Notes under the pieces: generated by a model | The model's input: only the letters and a program-made list of their open reading frames with translations | The model's database searches: none | What the model was told of the DNA's origin: nothing | Part shown: positions 54,592 to 63,155 of the stretch, in pieces | How positions within the stretch are numbered: the first letter of the stretch is position 1 | Layout: each line of letters opens with the position of its first letter | Origin: Bacteroidales bacterium | Lineage (GTDB): Bacteria > Bacteroidota > Bacteroidia > Bacteroidales > Lentimicrobiaceae | Length of the DNA stretch: 64,000 nt | Direction: 5' to 3' | Assembly: GCA_016709025.1 (NCBI GenBank) | Contig: JADJEQ010000019.1 | Location: 124,001 to 188,000, forward strand | Made by a program: the position numbers and the translations under genes

Positions 54592-54621
54592 GAAACCGGG
54601 TTGTTTTAATTTCCCGGTTTC
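54592..54621. terminator. Hairpin downstream of pheS, possible terminator
   Basis: GAAACCGGG (54592-54600) pairs with CCCGGTTTC (54613-54621). On the minus strand it is followed by a T-rich run (CTGGTTTTATTTTTATC), which fits termination of pheS, whose stop lies about 115 bases upstream of it. Confidence 0.5.
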
Positions 54622-54735
54622 AATGGTAAATATATTAAATTAATATGCAAATGGTGATACTTTGCGTCGTGGCGTCCCTGCCAGCCGGCAGGCTGGTTTG
54701 CGTGATTCTTTAATTCCCACCTATAGTTATTGCAA

Positions 54736-55761
54736 CTATTGCCAGGCCGATTCAAACTGCTGCAAAAAGCGTACGTCGTTTTCGGAGAACATGCGCAGGT
54801 CTTTTACATTGAAAACCAGGTTGGTAATGCGTTCTACGCCCATTCCGAAGGCAAAACCTGAATAAACATCAGGGTCAATGCCACAGTTTTTCAACACATT
54901 GGGGTTCACCATGCCGCAGCCGAGAATTTCAACCCAGCCGGTGTATTTGCAGAATCCGCAGCCCTTACCGCCACAAAGGTTACAGGAGATATCCATTTCG
55001 GCCGAAGGTTCGGTAAACGGGAAATAGGAAGGCCTCAGCCGGATGCGGGTATCCGCGCTGAACATCTCTTTGGCGAAGTAGAGCATGGTCTGGCGGAGGT
55101 CGGCAAAACTTACGTTTTTATCGACATACAGACCTTCAATCTGGTGGAAAAAGCAGTGTGCACGGGCCGAAATGGCCTCGTTGCGGTAAACCCTTCCCGG
55201 GAAAATCATACGGATGGGCGGTTTGGTTTTTTCCATCGTCCTCACCTGTACGCTTGAAGTGTGGGTGCGCAAAACAATGTCAGGATCCTTCTCGATAAAA
55301 AAAGTATCCTGCATATCCCTGGCTGGGTGCTCGGCAGCAAAATTAAGTGCGGAAAAGTTATGCCAGTCGTCTTCTATCTCAGGACCTTCGGCTACAGTGA
55401 AGCCAACCCGGGAGAAGATTTCGATCATGCGGTTGCGGATGATCATCAGCGGATGGCGTGATCCGGCATCTTGAAAATTAACAGGCAAGGTAAGATCCTG
55501 AACCGGAGCAGAAGCAGTTTCCTGACCTTCAAGGCTTTCGCGCAGGATGTCAATCTTTTCCTGGACCTTGCCTTTGAGGTCGTTCAACAGCACGCCCATC
55601 TCACGGCGCTCTTCTGCAGCCACATTTTTGAAATCAGCAAACAGGTCGTTCAGGATTCCTTTTTTACCTGAATACTTAATGCGGAACTGCTCGAGTTCAT
55701 CCTTGGTTTTGGCTGTAAATGTTTCAATTTCAGCCAGGTATTTATTTATATGTTCTTTCAT
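54736..55761 (-). CDS. pheS: Phenylalanyl-tRNA synthetase alpha subunit
   Basis: 341 residues. The N-terminal coiled coil (about 1-85) is followed by the class II core. Motif 1 is in SRHPLMIIRNRMIEIFSRVGF and motif 2 in HTSSVQVRTMEKTKPPIRMI and PGRVYRNEAISARAHCFFHQ. Motif 3 is GFAFGMGVERI. PSYFPFTEPSAEMDI is conserved in PheS. Joins phenylalanine to tRNA-Phe with PheT, which is not adjacent here. A Zn-finger-like CNLCGGKGCGFC is present, a family feature in some lineages. Confidence 0.96.
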   Translation of the reverse strand: MKEHINKYLAEIETFTAKTKDELEQFRIKYSGKKGILNDLFADFKNVAAEERREMGVLLNDLKGKVQEKIDILRESLEGQETASAPVQDLTLPVNFQDAGSRHPLMIIRNRMIEIFSRVGFTVAEGPEIEDDWHNFSALNFAAEHPARDMQDTFFIEKDPDIVLRTHTSSVQVRTMEKTKPPIRMIFPGRVYRNEAISARAHCFFHQIEGLYVDKNVSFADLRQTMLYFAKEMFSADTRIRLRPSYFPFTEPSAEMDISCNLCGGKGCGFCKYTGWVEILGCGMVNPNVLKNCGIDPDVYSGFAFGMGVERITNLVFNVKDLRMFSENDVRFLQQFESAWQ

Positions 55762-55821
55762 TATTTTTTTATAGCCGTCAGTAAATCAAAGACTTCGTTG
55801 TTCCAGTAAGTACCGGCCGGG

Positions 55822-55884
55822 CTTCGACTACGCTCAGCCTGACAACTTATAAATATTAGATTGTCATGTTGAGCGGAGTCGAAA
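55822..55884. repeat. 24-bp inverted repeat (REP-like)
   Basis: 55822-55845 (CTTCGACTACGCTCAGCCTG and ACAA) and 55861-55884 are inverted copies with a few mismatches, separated by 15 bases. The text resembles widely dispersed Bacteroidota intergenic repeats. Confidence 0.65.
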
Positions 55885-55917
55885 CATGAGCCGACTTTTG
55901 AAGTATTTTCTGAAGAT

Positions 55918-56571
55918 TTATTTAATTACGGTAATTTTCATTTTTACATCCTTCACCGGTTTGTCGCCGGCAGCAGTTTGCACAGCAGCGATTCTATCAA
56001 TCACATCCAGGCCGGATATAACTTCGCCAAATACGGTGTACTGATCATCGAGGTGTGGCGTTCCGCCAATGGTTTTGTAAGTGGCCCGTCTTTCGGGACT
56101 GATTGCTTTATTTGTTTGCTTTTGGAACATATCCAATTGCTGATCGTTCAACACCTGTCCTTGTACAATGTAAAACTGCGAACCGGAGGAGGCTTTTTTA
56201 GGATTAACCTGATCGGCTTTACGAGCGGCTGCCAGTGCGCCTTTTTTGTGATAGTATTTCGAAACAAACTCAGCCGGCACCGTATATCCGGGGTCGTTCA
56301 TCTGGGCTTCCTGCCCGCCACCCTGGATCATAAAGTTCTTGATAACACGATGAAAAATGGACCCGTTGTACCAGCCCTGTTTCACAAGTTTCAGGAAATT
56401 ATCACGGTGTTGAGGTGTTTCGTTGTATAAAACGGCAGTCATATTTCCGAATTCGGTTTCAATCAGAATTTTTATCTGTTTCGGTGCATCAGTCTTTGCT
56501 TTAGGGGCCTGTGCATTTGAAACAGAAACTGCAAGAATAAAGAGTGCAATAAGGAAACTCAGCTTTTTCAT
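55918..56571 (-). CDS. Periplasmic cyclophilin-type peptidylprolyl isomerase (second of a pair)
   Basis: 217 residues. A signal peptide ends NAQAP. The cyclophilin core has FHRVIKNFMIQGG, the catalytic-site Arg in that segment, SGSQFYIVQG and DDQYTVFGEVISG. It helps proline isomerisation during envelope protein folding. The start overlaps the stop of the upstream paralogue by 4 bases (ATGA), so the two are translated together. The middle of the sequence holds a short family-specific insertion (NQQLDMFQKQTNKA-like region). Confidence 0.92.
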   Translation of the reverse strand: MKKLSFLIALFILAVSVSNAQAPKAKTDAPKQIKILIETEFGNMTAVLYNETPQHRDNFLKLVKQGWYNGSIFHRVIKNFMIQGGGQEAQMNDPGYTVPAEFVSKYYHKKGALAAARKADQVNPKKASSGSQFYIVQGQVLNDQQLDMFQKQTNKAISPERRATYKTIGGTPHLDDQYTVFGEVISGLDVIDRIAAVQTAAGDKPVKDVKMKITVIK

Positions 56572-57431
56572 GGTTTTACTTTTTTACGGGTAACTATTTT
56601 AACTTTCATGGGAATATCCGTCAAAGGCCGGTCATTTTTGTCGGTCTTTTCGCGGGCAATGGCATCAACAACTTCCATACCGGAAACAACTTCCCCGAAA
56701 ACAGTGTATTTCCCGTCGAGGTGAGGAGTACCTCCAACAGTGGTATAGGCCTCACGCTGTTCATCTGATAAACGGAATTCAGGGATCAGCGCGTATTCCT
56801 TGTTAATGATCAGGTTCAGGGTGTCGAGCAGGTACTTGAAGTGTGCAGAATCTTTTTTTGCATCGGGTGAAAAGAACTGATTTCTCAACCTGAGATTTTC
56901 AGGTTTATCCATAACATTCACAAAAATACGCTGCTTGGTCATCGAATTTTGTTCCTTCTCCACCATATCCAGATCGGCCTGGGTGAAGACTTTTCCCTGA
57001 ACGATGTAAAACTGCGAGCCGGAAGAGAGTCTTTTCGGATTTATTTTATCGTCTTCGCGGGCAGCTGCCAAAACGCCACGCCTGTGAAAATGAGCTGGTG
57101 TAATTTCAGCAGGGATATCGTACCCCGGGCCACCATTGCCCAGTTCAACACCTGCTGCTGCATGGCGCGAATCGGGATCACCACCCTGAATCATAAAGCC
57201 ATTGATCACCCGGTGAAATAATGTACTATCGAAGAAGCCTTCAGAGGCCAGTTTCAGGAAATTATCGCGGTGCTTCGGCGTATCGTCATAAAGCATCAGT
57301 AAAATGTCACCTTTGGGCGTGTTAATCACCACGAGGTTTTCCTGTCCTGTCGTTTGTGAAAATGCCGCAGGCAGCGCAGTAAGCAACGTCAGAAGAAAAA
57401 TCAGAAACGGACGGTGGAGCTTTCGCAACAT
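56568..57431 (-). CDS. Cyclophilin-type peptidylprolyl isomerase (first of a pair)
   Basis: 287 residues. A signal peptide ends AAFSQ. FHRVINGFMIQGGDPDSR, SGSQFYIVQGKVF and LDGKYTVFGEVVSG define the cyclophilin fold. It carries a longer insertion than its neighbour (about residues 145-215) between the SGSQFYIVQG strand and the final DGKYTVFGE strand. It is directly followed by its shorter paralogue in the same operon. A TAGTTTTG element is at 57453-57460 on the minus strand. Confidence 0.92.
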   Translation of the reverse strand: MLRKLHRPFLIFLLTLLTALPAAFSQTTGQENLVVINTPKGDILLMLYDDTPKHRDNFLKLASEGFFDSTLFHRVINGFMIQGGDPDSRHAAAGVELGNGGPGYDIPAEITPAHFHRRGVLAAAREDDKINPKRLSSGSQFYIVQGKVFTQADLDMVEKEQNSMTKQRIFVNVMDKPENLRLRNQFFSPDAKKDSAHFKYLLDTLNLIINKEYALIPEFRLSDEQREAYTTVGGTPHLDGKYTVFGEVVSGMEVVDAIAREKTDKNDRPLTDIPMKVKIVTRKKVKP

Positions 57432-57452
57432 TTATCAAATATTTGAGAAATG

Positions 57453-57460
57453 CAAAACTA
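57453..57460 (-). promoter_or_regulatory. -7 promoter element for the cyclophilin pair
   Basis: TAGTTTTG on the minus strand, 22 bases before the start. Confidence 0.45.
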
Positions 57461-57591
57461 CAAAAAAGAGGTGGAACATCGGAAAGACAGAAAATCATAT
57501 TCTGGGCCTGCGGCTTGGGTAGTAAAGGCTGAGGCTAAGTCTAAGGTTTATAACCTGCTAAATCTGGTTCTACAATTTCATATTTAGTTTC

Positions 57592-57633
57592 AACCTCAAC
57601 CTTAACCTTAACCTTAACCTTAACCTTAACCTG
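57592..57633. repeat. AACCTT hexamer tandem repeat
   Basis: Seven hexamers: AACCTC, five perfect AACCTT (57598-57627), and AACCTG. It lies between tdk and the cyclophilins, 17 bases downstream of the tdk stop. Confidence 0.95.
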
Positions 57634-57649
57634 AGTTACATAAGAGAAA

Positions 57650-58246
57650 TTAACTCTTCTTCCCCGGGCTTTCACCCCTTGCCTTTACAAAGCATTCCCT
57701 GCACAGGGGTTCATAGCTGTCGGTTTCACCAAGCATAACCAGTTTTTCATCCGTTGTTTTTCGGTGTGAATAGTGGGCCAGGTTGCCGCATTGCATACAA
57801 ATGGCATGCACCTTGGTCACGTACTCGGCGGTGGCCATCAATGCCGGGATCGGGCCAAAAGGTTTTCCGGTAAAATCCATATCGAGCCCGGCAATTACTA
57901 CCCTGATACCACTGGCTGCCAGCTTGTTGCAAACAGAGATCAGTTCATCGTCGAAAAACTGGGCCTCGTCAATGCCAACGACATCCACATTGTTGGCATA
58001 TAACAAAATCTGTGTTGAAGATTGGACGGGGGTTGAATTGATGGAATTTTCATTGTGCGAAACCACATTTACCTCGTCGTAACGGGTGTCGATGGCAGGC
58101 TTGAAAATCTCAACCCTTTGTCGGGCGATCCGGGCACGTGTTAAACGACGGATCAATTCTTCGGTTTTGCCCGAGAACATCGAACCGCAGATAATTTCAA
58201 TCCAGCCGCGGCGTTGCGTGGGGTTTATGGCGCTTTCGAGAAACAT
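57650..58246 (-). CDS. tdk: Thymidine kinase
   Basis: 198 residues. Phosphorylates thymidine in the salvage route. The P-loop CGSMFSGKTEELIRR, the VVGIDEAQFFDDEL Walker-B/lasso segment, and a zinc site formed by CMQCGN and CREC are all present. Length is normal. A TATTTTTG element on the minus strand at 58351-58358 leaves a leader of about 100 nt. Confidence 0.95.
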   Translation of the reverse strand: MFLESAINPTQRRGWIEIICGSMFSGKTEELIRRLTRARIARQRVEIFKPAIDTRYDEVNVVSHNENSINSTPVQSSTQILLYANNVDVVGIDEAQFFDDELISVCNKLAASGIRVVIAGLDMDFTGKPFGPIPALMATAEYVTKVHAICMQCGNLAHYSHRKTTDEKLVMLGETDSYEPLCRECFVKARGESPGKKS

Positions 58247-58350
58247 TTCCTGGTCTTGAACAGATATCTTTGTTAATTTTATCCACTGAAAACAGTGAAT
58301 CAGACCCTGAAATATTGTTTAGAAGCCTGATTTATTTGGTCTGCAATGTA

Positions 58351-58358
58351 CAAAAATA
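58351..58358 (-). promoter_or_regulatory. -7 promoter element for tdk
   Basis: TATTTTTG on the minus strand, about 105 bases before the start. Confidence 0.4.
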
Positions 58359-58406
58359 CCCTCTTTCAGCGTTCGCAGGAACACTGTTTATAAATAATTC
58401 TGAACA

Positions 58407-59216
58407 ATGGAATCATTAAAATCTGAAATCAAGCAGCTCATCGATAAGCTTGCTGATCGTTACAATAACTTACCCGATGGGGCATTGCAAGCAATTGATG
58501 TGGATCTGATGCTTGCCACATTGCGCCAGCTATACGAGAAAACGGAAGCATTGAAGCATCAGCCTGCTCCTGAAATAGTCGTAAAGGCAGAGCCTGTGCA
58601 ATACAACCAACCTGATCCGGAGCAAAATGCTTCGCCTGTTGAACTGCCCCCTGAGATTCCTGCTCCGGCTCCTTTATATGTACCGCCGGTAGTTGCTCCT
58701 CAGCAAACACCTGTTAAGCCAGAGATTACATATCCTGAACAACAACAGTTTACCATGCCTCCGGTTCCTGATATTCCCCGGGTTGTTACCAATGAGTATA
58801 AATCTGAGGATGAGTTTGCCCGTGATTCGGGCGTTACTCATAACCAGCCGTTGCAGGGCCCACTCGATTTATTCGGAACCTTAACCATTGCTGATAAGCT
58901 TAAAAGCGATGCACCGTCACTGAAGGATAAGATCGCCTTCGGGAAAAACGACCAGTCACTGGCCGAAAGGATGCAACTCAAATCAATCAGCGATTTAAAA
59001 ACTGCCATCGGACTGAATGATAAGTTTCAGTTTATCAATGAATTGTTCGAAGGGTCGGCCGATCGGTACAGCGAAGCAGTTAATATGTTGAATCACTGTT
59101 CCACAGGGAGTGAAGCCGGACAATTGTTTGCAGATCTTAAATCACGCTATAACTGGGATGAAAAGAACTCGGTTTTCATGAAACTGCTGGATTTTGTCAA
59201 CAGGCGCTATTTATAA
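58407..59216 (+). CDS. Conserved Bacteroidota protein with a Pro-rich linker
   Basis: 269 residues in three parts. An N-terminal helical segment (1-55, MESLKSEIKQLIDKLADRYN) is followed by a long Pro/Gln/Val-rich linker (55-130) and a C-terminal helical domain (about 170-269, LKTAIGLNDKFQFINELFEG, FVNRRYL). I recognise this C-terminal domain as recurrent in Bacteroidota but know no function for it. No signal peptide or membrane segment. It leads an operon with an M28 peptidase and rsmI, 22 bases to the next start. Confidence 0.7.
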   Translation: MESLKSEIKQLIDKLADRYNNLPDGALQAIDVDLMLATLRQLYEKTEALKHQPAPEIVVKAEPVQYNQPDPEQNASPVELPPEIPAPAPLYVPPVVAPQQTPVKPEITYPEQQQFTMPPVPDIPRVVTNEYKSEDEFARDSGVTHNQPLQGPLDLFGTLTIADKLKSDAPSLKDKIAFGKNDQSLAERMQLKSISDLKTAIGLNDKFQFINELFEGSADRYSEAVNMLNHCSTGSEAGQLFADLKSRYNWDEKNSVFMKLLDFVNRRYL

Positions 59217-59238
59217 AAGAATTCAGGGAGAATCGTAA

Positions 59239-60594
59239 ATGATGATGACCAATAATTCAGGGATCAGAATCCGTAAAGCATCTATATTGTTCTTAACAGT
59301 GATCTTTGCAGGCATTGGGAGCCAAACAGCCAATGCCCAGGATAAAAGTTATGCAAAAAGTCTGATCGATAGCCTGGCTTCGCCTTTTATGTTTGGCAGA
59401 GGCTATGTATACGATGCCAACCGGATCGCCTCAGATTTCCTGGCTTCAGAATTGCAGAAACATAACCTGAAGGGTTTCCAGGGTGGTTACTATCAGCCAT
59501 TCACGCTTCCCATCAATACCTTTCCGGGAAAAGTTGAATTATCAATCAACGATAAAGCGCTTGTTCCTGGAGTTGATTTCATCGTTTCTGCGGGTAGCCC
59601 TTCGGTTTCGGGTACATTTAAAGTTAAAGTTTTACCTCCTGAGCTTTTCGATAAACCCGGAAACCTTACAAAACTCAAGCGGAGGAATTTTTCTGAAACC
59701 ATCCTCCTGATAGATAAGTCAAACCTCGCTAAAGAAAAGTTAAAGCTGGTTGACTCCCTGGTCAGAACGAATTTCCTGAGAGCGGCCGGGTTTGTTCTCC
59801 TGAGCGATAAAGAAAGGCTGCTCTGGAGTGTTTCACAGGGTTATAAGCAGAACACATATCCTGTATTTGAGGTACTAAAACCTTCAATGCCGGTGAAACC
59901 AAAAGAGGCGGATGTAATAATTGAAGCAGTTTTTGTTCCGGGAATGGAGGTCCGCAATGTGTTGGCATTTATTCCCGGCACGGCTGTTCCTGACTCATTT
60001 CTGGTGGTGACTGCCCATTATGACCATTTGGGGATGATGGGTAAGGGTGTTGTTTTCCCCGGTGCAAACGACAATGCCAGCGGGGTAGCCATGATGTTGG
60101 ATCTGGCCAGGCATTTTTCAACTCCGGGTAATGAGCCCCGTTTCAGTATGGCATTTATGGCGTTTGCCGCTGAAGAAACCGGCCTCAATGGCTCAGAGTA
60201 TTATGTTGATCATCCTGTTTTCCCCCTTTCTCAGATCGCTTTCTTAATCAACATAGATATGGTTGGCACCGGCAGTGAAGGGATAACAGTTGTGAACGGA
60301 GCCACGTATAAAAGTCAGTTTGAAAAACTTGTAAAGATCAATGCCGACAATGAATACATACTCACGGTCAAACCCCGGGGAGAAAGTTGCAACAGCGATC
60401 ATTGCCCGTTTTACAGGCTTGGTGTCCCGGCTGTTTTTATCTATTCAATGGGTAAGGAACACCGCGAGTACCACAATATTTACGACAGCCGCGATAGAGT
60501 CCCGTTGACAGAATATGAGGATATTTTCAGGCTGTTGCGCGATTTGTATATTTTGGGTAGGGCGCTGAAAACATATATTTATTCAATGAATTAA
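59239..60594 (+). CDS. M28 family metallo-aminopeptidase, exported
   Basis: 451 residues. A signal peptide ends TANAQ. The M28 zinc ligands are in VVTAHYDHLG (His), PGANDNASGV (bridging Asp), FAAEETGLNGSEYY (Glu pair), NIDMVGTG (Asp) and CNSDHCPFY (His). A PA-like insert occupies the first half. The family cuts N-terminal residues from peptides, here probably in the periplasm. rsmI starts 11 bases after its stop. Confidence 0.92.
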   Translation: MMMTNNSGIRIRKASILFLTVIFAGIGSQTANAQDKSYAKSLIDSLASPFMFGRGYVYDANRIASDFLASELQKHNLKGFQGGYYQPFTLPINTFPGKVELSINDKALVPGVDFIVSAGSPSVSGTFKVKVLPPELFDKPGNLTKLKRRNFSETILLIDKSNLAKEKLKLVDSLVRTNFLRAAGFVLLSDKERLLWSVSQGYKQNTYPVFEVLKPSMPVKPKEADVIIEAVFVPGMEVRNVLAFIPGTAVPDSFLVVTAHYDHLGMMGKGVVFPGANDNASGVAMMLDLARHFSTPGNEPRFSMAFMAFAAEETGLNGSEYYVDHPVFPLSQIAFLINIDMVGTGSEGITVVNGATYKSQFEKLVKINADNEYILTVKPRGESCNSDHCPFYRLGVPAVFIYSMGKEHREYHNIYDSRDRVPLTEYEDIFRLLRDLYILGRALKTYIYSMN

Positions 60595-60605
60595 AAATCT
60601 GACCT

Positions 60606-61313
60606 GTGCCAAAACTCTACCTGGTTCCAACCCCCATCGGCAATCTTGAGGATATCACCCTCCGGGCTATCCGGGTGCTGAAGGAAGTAAATGTGATACT
60701 AGCCGAAGATACCCGAAAAACAGGGATGTTGCTGAAGCACTTTGGCATCGCGGGCAAACTCATGGCACATCATATGCACAATGAACACCGGACTGCCGAA
60801 ACCATTGCCGGTCGGATAGCTTCGGGAGAGTCGGTAGCATTGGTTACAGATGCCGGTACCCCTGGCATTTCTGATCCGGGTTTCCTGCTGGTGCGCACCT
60901 GCATAGCCCTGGGTGTTGAGGTGGAAAGCCTCCCCGGTCCGACGGCTTTTGTTCCTGCATTGGTAAACTCAGGCCTGCCGTGCGATCGCTTCTATTTTGA
61001 AGGATTCCTGCCGCATAAAAAAGGGCGGTTAACCAGACTCACCTTTCTCTCAGGCTTATCTTGTACCTTCGTGCTTTATGAATCTCCTTTCCGCCTGGTA
61101 AAATCGCTGGAGCAAATGGCCGGGATGATGGGCCCGGATAGAAAGGCTTGCGTATCGCGTGAATTGACTAAACTATTTGAAGAAAACCGTCGCGGGACAT
61201 TGGCTGAACTTGCTAAACATTACAGTGAAAATGCACCCAAAGGCGAAATAGTGATTACAGTTGCTGGTGCAGGTCAGAACGACGGGATTTCGTCTGAATC
61301 TGCTGAAGATTAA
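60606..61313 (+). CDS. rsmI: 16S rRNA (cytidine1402-2'-O)-methyltransferase
   Basis: 235 residues. KLYLVPTPIGNLEDITLRAIRVLKEV, EDTRKTGMLLKHFGI and LVTDAGTPGISDPGFLLV match RsmI, a tetrapyrrole-methylase fold enzyme that 2'-O-methylates C1402 of 16S rRNA. The start is GTG; no ATG precedes the conserved PTPIGNL. Confidence 0.95.
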   Translation: MPKLYLVPTPIGNLEDITLRAIRVLKEVNVILAEDTRKTGMLLKHFGIAGKLMAHHMHNEHRTAETIAGRIASGESVALVTDAGTPGISDPGFLLVRTCIALGVEVESLPGPTAFVPALVNSGLPCDRFYFEGFLPHKKGRLTRLTFLSGLSCTFVLYESPFRLVKSLEQMAGMMGPDRKACVSRELTKLFEENRRGTLAELAKHYSENAPKGEIVITVAGAGQNDGISSESAED

Positions 61314-61533
61314 AAGGTTGCTCCTGTCTTCTCAGGCTAATCAATCGAGGAATAGTGAGCACCCCCAAACAATTTCCTGATTTTCCTCCCGCTAAATCCG
61401 TTCGTATCCGAACATGTTAATTGTAAAACCGGACGAAATATCTAATATGCCGGTTGTATAACACAATTATAATCAATGGTATACAACTTTGGCATAAGAT
61501 TCGCTATGTCTTTGCAACCTAAAAAAGCTGATC

Positions 61534-61857
61534 ATGAACAATCCTATTCCTTTGGTTATGGTAATCGGTCTTAACGGAAGCAGATCGATGTTTGCCGCTA
61601 CTGAATACCTTCAGTTGCGTGAAGAAATCAGCCGCAGCATTTCTTATCCGGACTTTGCGAGGGCATTTCATCTCGAAGGCATTGTGAATGTTGGAATATC
61701 AACAGATAATACCGGACAGGTTACTGTTTCTGAAAGCAATGCATCTCATGAGGGTTTGCTTGAATACGTGGTAAGCCGTCTCAAAAAAATGATCATCCTG
61801 TCAGAAGAATACAGAGAAAGAGACTATAAACTGATGTTGAAGTTTAAAATGTATTGA
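61534..61857 (+). CDS. Small conserved protein of unknown function
   Basis: 107 residues, no signal peptide. The C-terminal half (FHLEGIVNVGISTDNTGQVTV, YVVSRLKKMIIL, LMLKFKMY) resembles the alternating strand-helix-strand pattern of TonB-like C-terminal domains, but the resemblance is weak. I do not recognise a family. It stands alone between rsmI and the NUDIX gene. Confidence 0.55.
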   Translation: MNNPIPLVMVIGLNGSRSMFAATEYLQLREEISRSISYPDFARAFHLEGIVNVGISTDNTGQVTVSESNASHEGLLEYVVSRLKKMIILSEEYRERDYKLMLKFKMY

Positions 61858-61958
61858 CAATATAAAGAAATCAGGTAAGGGAACGGTTCCCACAAACCAT
61901 TTCTGAGCTGTAACATATCAACCGATTTTGCAGATATGTTTTCTCTTGTGTGTGTGAT

Positions 61959-61990
61959 AAAAATTCCTGCCAGGCAGGAATTTTTATTTT
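61959..61990 (+). terminator. Palindromic terminator upstream of the NUDIX gene
   Basis: ATTCCTGCC and GGCAGGAAT with A5/T5 edges form a near-perfect palindrome; a T run follows. It probably ends the 61534 gene. Confidence 0.75.
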
Positions 61991-62015
61991 TAATTTCGCC
62001 TGAAAGAAAATCAAC

Positions 62016-62459
62016 ATGTTCACTTATCCATATCCAAGGCCGGCAGTCACTGTTGATGCCCTTGTTTTCAGAACATCAGGAAACGAAACTGAAGTATTAC
62101 TGATAAAGAGGGGAAATCCTCCTTTTAAGGGATTGTGGGCCGCTCCCGGTGGATTTATTGATATGGACGAGACGCCGGAGGATGCCGCAAAGCGCGAATT
62201 GGCTGAAGAAACCGGAATCACCGGAATTGAGTTATTTCAATATCACACTTACGGGGCTGTTGACCGTGATCCGCGACACCGGACCATATCCATTGCATAT
62301 GCCGGAATGCTTAATGATACGGATCAGGTTGCCACCGGTGGAGATGATGCCGCCGAAGCTGCCTGGTTTCCTGTCGGAAAGTTGCCACCACTGGCGTTTG
62401 ATCACGATCAGGTAGTTGCCGGTGCGATATTATTTGGGAGGGACAGGGGTTGGTTTTAA
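62016..62459 (+). CDS. NUDIX hydrolase
   Basis: 147 residues. The NUDIX box is complete: GGFIDMDETPEDAAKRELAE followed by ETGI, matching G-x5-E-x7-RE-x-x-EE-x-GU. The family removes the terminal phosphate link from nucleoside diphosphate derivatives. The N-terminus (YPRPAVTVDALVFRTSG) is typical of ADP-ribose pyrophosphatase or NrtR-type domains. A substrate cannot be chosen from this. Confidence 0.93.
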   Translation: MFTYPYPRPAVTVDALVFRTSGNETEVLLIKRGNPPFKGLWAAPGGFIDMDETPEDAAKRELAEETGITGIELFQYHTYGAVDRDPRHRTISIAYAGMLNDTDQVATGGDDAAEAAWFPVGKLPPLAFDHDQVVAGAILFGRDRGWF

Positions 62460-62500
62460 GCCCTGTAAATTATTAAACCCAATCATTATCAGTAATAGAA

Positions 62501-63118
62501 TCAAGAAATCCAGGCAAACATAGTTTCTTTAACAATCCATTTTCCGTCCACTTTCTCAAGGATCAAATAGAATCCTGCCCCACTTAGTCCACCAATCGAA
62601 CTGCTATAATAAACAAATCCCTTTGTCTTGTCACTATTTAGTCCTGGTCGTGAAATTTTTATAAGTGGTTTTGCACCAAAGATTTTATGATAATTTTCCC
62701 AACCACCCTGTTTAAAAATAATTTCAATTTCTTTTGCGGATACATATTTTACTTCCCCTGGAAAATCACGAATAGAATCGATCTGAAGCCTTGATTTATT
62801 TTTAACAATGAAATCCTGATAGGAATCATTGTCGAGTGAGGGTAATCCATTTGTTTCATTTTTAAATCTGCTAAATGAATCTACCTTAGGGTCAAATAGA
62901 TAGGTCTCTGTTTCATTGATCAATATTATGTCAGGAACTTTGCATGTCCTGATTTCCTTAATCTTACCTTTTCGGGTAAATACGGTATCATTTGGTAAAG
63001 ATTTAATCTCGCTTTTTATCAATGCTGAAATTATCTCATTTTCAATATCTATTTGTCCGAATCCAATCAGAGTAGTCAGATTCAAGGTAATAACTATCAG
63101 TATTTTCAAGTATCTCAT
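62501..63118 (-). CDS. Secreted protein of unknown function
   Basis: 205 residues from the ATG at 63118, with a signal peptide (MRYLKILIVITLNLTTLIGF, cut near GQ). An ATG five codons upstream adds residues before it and is less likely. The mature part is a mixed beta sequence (PDIILINETETYLF, YVSAKEIEIIFKQGG, GGLSGAGFYLILEKVDGKWIVKE) that looks like a small NTF2-like or lipocalin-like domain. No family recognised. Codon use appears AT-richer than its neighbours. Confidence 0.55.
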   Translation of the reverse strand: MRYLKILIVITLNLTTLIGFGQIDIENEIISALIKSEIKSLPNDTVFTRKGKIKEIRTCKVPDIILINETETYLFDPKVDSFSRFKNETNGLPSLDNDSYQDFIVKNKSRLQIDSIRDFPGEVKYVSAKEIEIIFKQGGWENYHKIFGAKPLIKISRPGLNSDKTKGFVYYSSSIGGLSGAGFYLILEKVDGKWIVKETMFAWIS

Positions 63119-63155
63119 GGAGATATTGTTCAATTAGTCAAAACTATCAGGATAA

